64,000 nt of DNA from contig NZ_BFCB01000003.1 in NCBI RefSeq assembly GCF_003569045.1, positions 2,356,001 to 2,420,000 on the forward strand, read 5' to 3'. Below the pieces are notes generated by a model. The model searched no databases. It was not told where the DNA came from and saw nothing but the letters and a program-made list of their open reading frames with translations. This document shows positions 53,641-64,000 of this stretch, one piece after another (within the stretch, counting starts at the first letter, position 1; each line of letters starts with the position of its first letter). The translations under genes and the position numbers were made by a program. This DNA is from Aggregatilinea lenta. Lineage in GTDB: Bacteria > Chloroflexota > Anaerolineae > Aggregatilineales > Aggregatilineaceae.

Positions 53641-54141
53641 ATGTCCGACCTGTTGAATCAGAGGCTCTCGCGGCGAACGCTGCTGCGCATCGGCGGGTGC
53701 GCGGTCGTGACGGCAATGGCCGGGGGCGCTGGCGCGATCGTCGCCACGCAAACCGACCTGCTGGACCGGCTTCAGGGGGTGACCGATACGGAAGTGCTCG
53801 CCCGCGACGCCTGGGATTACGCGGACGGCACGCTGACCATCGACCTGGAGCGCGTGCCCGACCTTGCCGCGCTGAACACCGCCCTGCGGCTGGAAGACGA
53901 CGCGATGCCGGAGCCGCTGCTGATCGTGCATGGCGCGGACGACGACTATTATGTGTTCGTCAACCTCTGCTCCCATAACCAGCGCAAGGTCGATCCGGTG
54001 GAGGGCATGCTGAAATGCGTGTGTCCCAGCCACTCCACCTTCGACTATGCGGGCACAGTCCTGTCCGGCCCGGCCAAGACAGGGCTGACGACCTATGCCG
54101 TGACACAGGCAGGCGAAAGTCTGGTTGTGACGCTGAGCTAG
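53641..54141 (+). CDS. Tat-exported Rieske [2Fe-2S] protein
   Basis: A 166-residue protein with a twin-arginine signal (SRRTLLRIGG at about 10-19, then a hydrophobic stretch). The C-terminal Rieske fold has both cluster-binding boxes: LCSH (Cys-x-His) and CPSH (Cys-x-x-His) about 17 residues apart. It is an electron carrier folded before export, sitting at the outer membrane face. It is not next to cytochrome genes, so its redox partner is unknown. GAGGAGGAGG precedes the ATG. Confidence 0.9.
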   Translation: MSDLLNQRLSRRTLLRIGGCAVVTAMAGGAGAIVATQTDLLDRLQGVTDTEVLARDAWDYADGTLTIDLERVPDLAALNTALRLEDDAMPEPLLIVHGADDDYYVFVNLCSHNQRKVDPVEGMLKCVCPSHSTFDYAGTVLSGPAKTGLTTYAVTQAGESLVVTLS

Positions 54142-54209
54142 GCGCCGTACGCGTGCCGGTAGTACATCGGGGCATAAAACTATCTCTGGTTACGTGGGAG
54201 TAGAGCTTA

Positions 54210-54290
54210 CTCTACCCGGTAGGGGCAGTTCATGAACCGCGCCTACACACAAACGGGCGGAGCAAGCCCCGCCCCTACGGAACGCGGGTC
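54210..54290. repeat. Palindromic repeat cluster in a 350-bp gap
   Basis: The gap 54142-54491 includes GGTAGGGGCAGTTCATGAAC (about 54221-54240) and GGGCGGAGCAAGCCCCGCCC (about 54256-54275), members of the dispersed family. Farther on are the ftsY promoter and three copies of GCTATAG at 54416, 54427 and 54433. Confidence 0.7.
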
Positions 54291-54368
54291 CATTAGAGTG
54301 TGAGAAACCGGTCACCTCGCGCCAAAAGTGCAAAACAGGCTTTGCGCCGGGCGGCAGCCTACGGGGTC

Positions 54369-54397
54369 TTGCCGCGCCCCCGGCAACTCACTATACT
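54369..54397 (+). promoter_or_regulatory. Promoter of ftsY-prfB
   Basis: TTGCCG (54369-54374) and TATACT (54392-54397) are 17 bp apart. The three GCTATAG repeats lie just downstream in the leader, at 54416-54439. Confidence 0.55.
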
Positions 54398-54491
54398 CTG
54401 CGGCGGTCAAAATCGGCTATAGTCTTGCTATAGCTATAGTCTCCATAGCAACACCCCCAAATTGGCATCCAGGCACGGAAGGTGAGGCAGC

Positions 54492-55403
54492 GTGGGATCG
54501 CTACGCAAAGGCTTGGGCCGGACGCGGCAGTCCTTCTTCGGGCGGATTGCGCAGGCGTTTGGCTCAACAGAAATAACCGAAGAGACATGGGACGACGTGG
54601 AGGCGCTGCTCATCCAGGCGGATGTCGGCGTGCCCACGACGCTGAAGATCATCGACAATATGAAGTCGCGCGTGCGACGCGAGGGCATCACGCGCCAGCC
54701 GCAGCTCATCGAGGCGCTCAAGGACGAGCTGCGCGGCCTGCTGAAGGAGCCGACGCCGCTCAACTTGAGCGGGCGTAAGCTGTCCGTGATGCTGATCGCG
54801 GGGGTGAACGGGTCCGGCAAGACGACCTCCATCGGCAAGATCGCATACCGTATGCGGCTCAACAACCGCAAAGTGCTGGTCGCGGCGGGCGACACGTTCC
54901 GCGCGGCGGCGATCGAACAGCTCCAGATGTGGGGCGAGCGCGCGCAGGTGCCGGTCATCGCCGGGCGGCCCAACAGCGACCCGGCAGCCGTGGTGTACGA
55001 CGCGGTCAACGCGGCCACGGCGCGCGGCGTCGAGGTGCTGATCGTGGACACTGCCGGGCGTCTGCACAGCAACACGAACCTGATGAGCGAGCTGATCAAG
55101 GTGCGGGACGTGCTGCGCCGCGTGGTCCCGGACGCGCCGCACGAGGCGCTGCTGGTACTGGACGGCACGACCGGCCAGAACGCGCTGACGCAGGCCAAAA
55201 AGTTCCAGGAAGCGATCGACATTACCGGCGTAGTCGTGACCAAGCTCGACAGCTCCGCCAAGGGCGGCATGCTGTTCGCCATCCAGCAGGAGCTGGGTCT
55301 ACCGATCCACTACATTGGCATCGGCGAAGCCATGCACGATCTGGTGTTCTTTAACCCGGCAGCGTTTGTAGACAGCCTGTTTGAAAACGGCGACGAGGAG
55401 TAA
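54492..55403 (+). CDS. ftsY: Signal recognition particle receptor FtsY
   Basis: A 303-residue SRP receptor GTPase that docks ribosomes to the membrane for co-translational insertion. It has the NG domain: AGVNGSGKTTSIGK (G1), DTAGRLHSN (G3) and TKLDSSAKGG (G4), with FRAAAIEQL. The acidic A-domain of proteobacterial FtsY is missing, as in many short forms. GTG start with GGTGAGG before it. prfB starts 4 bp after the stop. Confidence 0.96.
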   Translation: MGSLRKGLGRTRQSFFGRIAQAFGSTEITEETWDDVEALLIQADVGVPTTLKIIDNMKSRVRREGITRQPQLIEALKDELRGLLKEPTPLNLSGRKLSVMLIAGVNGSGKTTSIGKIAYRMRLNNRKVLVAAGDTFRAAAIEQLQMWGERAQVPVIAGRPNSDPAAVVYDAVNAATARGVEVLIVDTAGRLHSNTNLMSELIKVRDVLRRVVPDAPHEALLVLDGTTGQNALTQAKKFQEAIDITGVVVTKLDSSAKGGMLFAIQQELGLPIHYIGIGEAMHDLVFFNPAAFVDSLFENGDEE

Positions 55404-55407
55404 AGAC

Positions 55408-56494
55408 GTGGAAGACTTGATCAGCCGCCTGAACGAAATGCGCGAAACGTTAGACCAGCTCATGGAGCGTCTTTGACCTCGCTTCACAGCGTGACGAAGC
55501 TGCGATCTTAGAGGAAGAATCTGCCCAGTCGACGTTTTGGGACAATCCGCAGGACGCCCAACGCAAGATGCGGCGGCTGGCGCGGCTGAAGGCCAACGTC
55601 GAGCAGTGGGACAGTGCACTGCGCCGCATCAACGACGCGATCGAGCTGGCGGAACTGGGCGACGAGGATTTCGCGCCGGAGCTGACCGCCGAGACGGATG
55701 CGCTGGCAGCGGTGGTCGACGATCTTGACTTCCGCGCCAAGCTCAGCGGCGAATACGACACGGAAGACGCCTATCTCGCGATCCATTCGGGCGCGGGCGG
55801 CACCGACGCTGCCGACTGGGCGGCGATGCTGCTGCGCATGTTCGTGCGCTGGGCGGAGCGGCGCGGGTTCAAGGTCGAAGTGGTGGACGAGATGCCGGGC
55901 GACGAGGCCGGGATCAAGAGCGTCACGCTGGCGATTCAGGGCGATTACGCTTACGGCTACCTGAAGTCCGAGCGCGGCGTGCACCGGCTGGTGCGGCTCA
56001 GCCCGTTCGACTCGGCGCACCGGCGGCATACGTCGTTCGTGCTGGTCGAAGTGTGGCCGGACGTGCAGGAGGAGATTGACCTGGAGATCAAGGACAGCGA
56101 TCTTCAGATCGACACCTACCGGTCGGCGGGCGCGGGCGGCCAGAACGTGCAGAAAAACGAGACGGCAATCCGCATCACACACGTGCCGACGGGCCTCGTC
56201 GTGACGTGCCAGAACGAGCGCAGCCAGGCGCAAAACCGCGAGCGCGCGATGCAGGTGCTGAAGTCGCGCTTGCTGGACCTGGAACGGCACAAGCAGGAAG
56301 AGGAGTTCGCGGAGCTGAAGGGCGAGCACATCAGTGCCGGGTGGGGCAACGCCATCCGCTCCTACGTGCTGCATCCGTACCAGCTCGTGAAGGATACGCG
56401 CACCGGGCACGAGAGCGGCAACACGCAGGCTGTGCTCGACGGCGACCTGGACGCGTTTATGGAAGCGTACCTCTCCGCGCGGGTCGGCGCGTGA
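55408..56494 (+). CDS. prfB: Peptide chain release factor 2, with programmed +1 frameshift
   Basis: Release factor 2 ends translation at UGA and UAA. The reading frame starts at GTG 55408, meets an in-frame TGA at 55474 after 22 codons, and continues in the +1 frame from 55475 to give 361 residues. The second part holds the anticodon-like SPF (LSPFDSAHRRHTS) and the catalytic GGQ (GAGGQNVQKNETA). The frameshift lets RF2 level control its own synthesis. Cotranscribed with ftsY. Confidence 0.97.
55464..55477 (+). promoter_or_regulatory. Programmed frameshift site of prfB
   Basis: GGAG, three bases, then CTT TGA C: the internal Shine-Dalgarno-like element and the slippery CUU UGA C stretch are arranged as in Escherichia coli prfB. 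Confidence 0.92.
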
Positions 56495-56512
56495 CGGGCG
56501 CCGTGCGCTGAG

Positions 56513-56605
56513 TGCCCCATCCCCTAGCCCCTTTCCCCGCAAGGAGGGATGGGGAACCAGGAAAAGGCAAAAGCCGGGCGGAGCAAGTCCCGCCCCTACG
56601 GATCG
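56513..56605. repeat. Palindromic repeats in the 293-bp gap
   Basis: CCCCATCCC at 56516-56524 pairs with GGGATGGGG at about 56546-56554, and GGGCGGAGCAAGTCCCGCCC lies at about 56577-56596. Both belong to the dispersed family. A possible CHAT promoter is TTGCGT (56707-56712), 16 bp, TATAAC (56729-56734). Confidence 0.7.
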
Positions 56606-56787
56606 AGGGGTCAGTGGGCGGGCGAAAAAATACGGTGCTCGCAGTAAAAAAGCGCGTAATGCGCTCAAGAGATGACGACCACTTCCCGGCACGGTTCGCC
56701 GGGAAGTTGCGTTATGGACTAAGATAAGTATAACCTTGAGATGAGTTTTTCACGGTAGTAACACCAGGCGGGGGACTGCGTACGCCG

Positions 56788-58875
56788 ATGATCACAGGCC
56801 GACCCTATCTCGACTTCGAACTGCGGATCGACGATCTCGGCGGTGGGCGCTACCGTGCGACCGTGGCCGAGATGCCGCTGGGCGAGGGCCAGGTCTCCAA
56901 CGAGTTCACGCTGCCGTTGGCGGACGACGATCTGCGGCGCACACTGGCGATCCTCAGCGGGACGACCAACGCACCGGAAGCCGTCCGCGACGCCACGGCG
57001 CGCAGCTTTGGCGAGGCGCTGTTCGGCGCGGTGTTCGACGGGCCGGTGTACACCGTCTATTTCTCCAGCCGCGACCGCGCCAGTGACGCGGCGGGGCTGC
57101 GCGTCAAGCTCTCGCTGGACAACGCGGGCGCGCTGGCGACCCTGCCGTGGGAGTTTCTGCGCGACCCGGCGGTGGATTACCTCGCGCTGTCGAGCCGGAC
57201 GCCGCTGGTGCGCTATCCGCGCCGCCTGACTCAGCGGCCCAAGCCCAGCTTCGCGCTGCCGCTGCGAGTGCTGGTGATGATTTCCAGCCCGCGCGACATG
57301 CCCCCGATCGACGAACAGGCCGAATGGGACCGTTTGCTGGCGGCCACCGAGCCGCTGCGTAAGCGCGGCGTGCTGGAACTGGTCCTGCTCGAAGATGCCT
57401 CCCTGCGTACGCTTCAGCGCGTGCTGCGCAGCGGCGAATTTCACGTGTTCCACTACATCGGCCACAGCACGTACGATCCGGTCACGCATCAGGGCATGAT
57501 CGCGCTGGAAGATCCGTACGGCGAGGGCAGCAGCTTCCCCGTGCGCGGCGAAGATCTGGCGCGCGAGTTGAGCGAAGAGAACGCGATCCGGCTGGCCGTC
57601 CTGAACTCGTGCCAGAGTGCGACGGAGCCGGGCACCGATCCGTTTGCGGGCATCGCCAGCAGCCTCGTGCAGCGCGGCATCCCGGCGGTGATCGCCATGC
57701 AGACGGTCATCGGCGAAGAAGCGGCCCGCGCCTTTTCGGAAGAGCTGTATCGCGCGGTGGCAGAAGGGCTGCCCGTGGACGCGGCGCTATCCGAAGCCCG
57801 GCGCGCGATCGATCACGCTGTCGGCGGGATCGAGTGGGCGACGCCCGTGCTGTACATGCGCGCGGCAGACGGCGTGTTGTTCGAGATCACGGCGGCGCGC
57901 GCGACCCATCGCCCGGCGTGGCGGCAGCAGGGCGTGATTCTGCCGGTCGCGGCGGTGCTGGTCATGATGGCGCTGGTGGCCGGGCTGCTGCTGGTGTTCC
58001 GTCCCGGCGGCGATACGCCCGAACCGACCCCGAACGCGGCGCTGGATCTGGTGATCGACAGCATCGAGGTGTTCCCGCCGAATCCCTTACCCGGCGAAAA
58101 GGCGGCAGTCATCGTGCACGTGACCAACGGCGGATCGGGGCCGGTGGGGCCATTCAGCTATGACTTCAGCCAGGACGTGCTCGACGCGACGCCTAGCTTC
58201 ACCGGCGAGAGCACCGGGCTGGCCGCGGGCGACAGCGCCTCGCTGTTCATCCCGCATGCATTCAACTGGTGGGGCGCGTTCGTGTCGGAAGTCCGCATCG
58301 ACGTAACCAGCGCCGTGCCCGAAACGGACGAGTTCAACAACACCGCGCGCTATCCCGTGGTGACCGCCGACGGCGACTTTCTGCTGACGTTCGACACGCT
58401 GCCGGGCGGCATCCAGGTTGAAGCGTCGATGCCGCTGCCCGCCGACGCGTTCAGCAAGTGGGGCTTCCGCTTCGAGGTCGTGCCGGGCAGCGACGAGGAA
58501 TGCGAGGGGGCCGTGCCGTGGATCGTCGTGGAGGGCGAATCGCGGCACCTGGGCACCGGCCTGCCGGACTCGCCGGACGTGTGCACGAGCGGATCGCTGG
58601 TGTTCGTGGACGAGCGCAGTCCAGTCAGCGGCGTGATCGCGACGTTCGACGTGCCCCGGACCACGACGTACCGCATGACGGCGTTCAACACGTTGGGCAC
58701 GGAAATCGACATCGCGGCGGACGAGATCGGACCGGGGCAGGGCACGCTCGAAATTTCGGGCGGGTTCCCGACGCGGCTGGAAATCGCGCGCGCGGTGATC
58801 GCGCCCATTGACGACGGGCCGCTGCGCATCAAGCAGATCGATCTGGCACAGCCCGCGCGCCTCTCAACGCGCTGA
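56788..58875 (+). CDS. Transmembrane CHAT-domain protein with CARDB-like ectodomain
   Basis: A 695-residue protein. Residues about 80-360 form a CHAT (caspase-like) domain with the His/Cys pair in FHYIGHS (His226) and VLNSCQS (Cys275), so it is probably a protease. One membrane helix lies at about 383-404. The rest is outside: a CARDB-like beta domain (about 415-530; PLPGEKAAVIVHVTNGGSGPV) and a further beta domain with two cysteines. It thus resembles a receptor with a cytoplasmic protease. It precedes rpoC with a 570-bp gap. Confidence 0.85.
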   Translation: MITGRPYLDFELRIDDLGGGRYRATVAEMPLGEGQVSNEFTLPLADDDLRRTLAILSGTTNAPEAVRDATARSFGEALFGAVFDGPVYTVYFSSRDRASDAAGLRVKLSLDNAGALATLPWEFLRDPAVDYLALSSRTPLVRYPRRLTQRPKPSFALPLRVLVMISSPRDMPPIDEQAEWDRLLAATEPLRKRGVLELVLLEDASLRTLQRVLRSGEFHVFHYIGHSTYDPVTHQGMIALEDPYGEGSSFPVRGEDLARELSEENAIRLAVLNSCQSATEPGTDPFAGIASSLVQRGIPAVIAMQTVIGEEAARAFSEELYRAVAEGLPVDAALSEARRAIDHAVGGIEWATPVLYMRAADGVLFEITAARATHRPAWRQQGVILPVAAVLVMMALVAGLLLVFRPGGDTPEPTPNAALDLVIDSIEVFPPNPLPGEKAAVIVHVTNGGSGPVGPFSYDFSQDVLDATPSFTGESTGLAAGDSASLFIPHAFNWWGAFVSEVRIDVTSAVPETDEFNNTARYPVVTADGDFLLTFDTLPGGIQVEASMPLPADAFSKWGFRFEVVPGSDEECEGAVPWIVVEGESRHLGTGLPDSPDVCTSGSLVFVDERSPVSGVIATFDVPRTTTYRMTAFNTLGTEIDIAADEIGPGQGTLEISGGFPTRLEIARAVIAPIDDGPLRIKQIDLAQPARLSTR

Positions 58876-58997
58876 GCTGGCGGATCCCATCCCGGCGCAC
58901 CTGGTTGCGTCGCGCGGGGGATCGTGCTATAACGAAATCACTGTGGGGACATCCGATGAGTCTCAAGGCAAGAAAGCAAGCCGGTTGTAAAAAAGGC

Positions 58998-59025
58998 TTG
59001 ACTTCTTGCCTATGTCTGCTATACT
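58998..59025 (+). promoter_or_regulatory. Promoter upstream of rpoC
   Basis: TTGACT (58998-59003) and TATACT (59020-59025) are 16 bp apart. Predicted start of transcription is about 59032, which leaves a leader of about 410 nt before the rpoC start. Confidence 0.7.
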
Positions 59026-59032
59026 CAGGCAT

Positions 59033-59445
59033 TGGCGCAATTGCGGTGTAAACGGGCGTATTGTCGTAAAGTCAACGGGAGGGCGTGGTGCTGGTAGCTC
59101 CCGATGCTCGCAATGCCGGTGAAATAAGGCCCTTGGTCGTGGGACGCTTCGTTCAGGGTTGTGAAGACTGGGTAGGGCGGTAAGACCAGGGTTTCGGGCA
59201 GGTGCGGACAAGTGAGACTTCTCCCCCAATTGGAAATGGGATAAGGGACCAGGCGCAGAAACAACAGGTTTCGTGCGCTGTTTTGCTTTGGTACCGGGAT
59301 TGATGCCGGTGCCGGGACAATCTGGGAATCCGCAGTTGGCCTTGGTCTGTTTCCTGATCGGTTCCACTCTCTACTATCAACGCGTTACATTCGTTATGTC
59401 CTTTCAGTTGGATAGGTAACACCCGAGCGCAGAGGAGGGCACGCC
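59033..59445 (+). other. Long untranslated leader of rpoC
   Basis: No convincing coding frame on the plus strand. It contains possible hairpins, such as GGTACCGG at about 59289-59296 with CCGGTGCC at about 59304-59311. I do not recognise it as RNase P, tmRNA or SRP RNA. AGGAGG lies about 8 bases before the TTG start. Confidence 0.45.

Positions 59446-64000
<4,555 letters not shown>

Noticed and set aside
58963-59367. A 134-codon minus-strand frame in the rpoC leader
   Set aside because: No motif, poor start context, and it runs across the promoter; more likely chance in an untranslated leader.

Overview
The window is 64 kb of GC-rich, gene-dense bacterial chromosome, best fitted by a member of the Chloroflexota (Anaerolineae-like). 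The support is indirect. It has many secreted proteins with Pro/Thr-rich linkers, SH3 and WD40 domains, a Ser/Thr kinase with FHA proteins, a mevalonate kinase, and a GC-rich codon bias that opens long antisense frames. No rRNA, tRNA or CRISPR array was seen. The phylum call is inference.

Layout. 1-2879: end of enolase, pyruvate kinase and an AEC transporter. 3048-10785 (minus strand): envelope and scaffold proteins (WD40, zinc ribbon, FecR-like, acylphosphatase, TPR, HEAT) and the site-2 protease RseP; a Pho-box-like array lies before the HEAT gene. 11081-19842: an isoprenoid operon (UbiA-type prenyltransferase, mevalonate kinase), tlyA, a lone receiver, an FHA protein, rnc, an RmlD-like reductase and DinB. 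19946-26542: an Eis-like acetyltransferase, a VapBC-type pair, a membrane exo/endonuclease/phosphatase, and an amidohydrolase fused to a CYTH-like domain. 26671-34483: an accessory region with an AT-rich gene split by an IS982-family element, a duplicated module, a glycosyltransferase, a secreted SH3 protein, and a divergent pair of FHA-winged-helix regulator and Ser/Thr kinase. 34946-42065 (minus strand): an envelope cluster with a GH3-like protein lacking catalytic residues, a trypsin-like protease, an anchored protein and a PrsW-like protein. 42273-45999: an oligopeptide ABC importer without ATPases. 46036-56494: housekeeping genes (miaA, yraN, cinA, lepA, ftsY, prfB with its programmed frameshift) mixed with small unknown genes. 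56788-64000: a transmembrane CHAT-CARDB protein, then rpoC with its own promoter, a leader of about 410 nt and a large N-terminal coiled-coil-like insertion; rpoC runs off the window.

How the genes may work together. Three sensing themes recur: phospho-threonine signalling (kinase at 33476, FHA proteins at 15779 and 32710), regulated proteolysis (RseP, PrsW-like, trypsin-like and CHAT proteins) and secreted SH3/WD40/CARDB surface domains. Families of palindromic repeats occupy at least six intergenic gaps. The most unusual items are the amidohydrolase-CYTH fusion, the FHA-winged-helix/kinase pair, the IS-split gene whose reading frame is exactly restored on removing the element, the duplicated module upstream of the FHA regulator, and the transmembrane CHAT protein.
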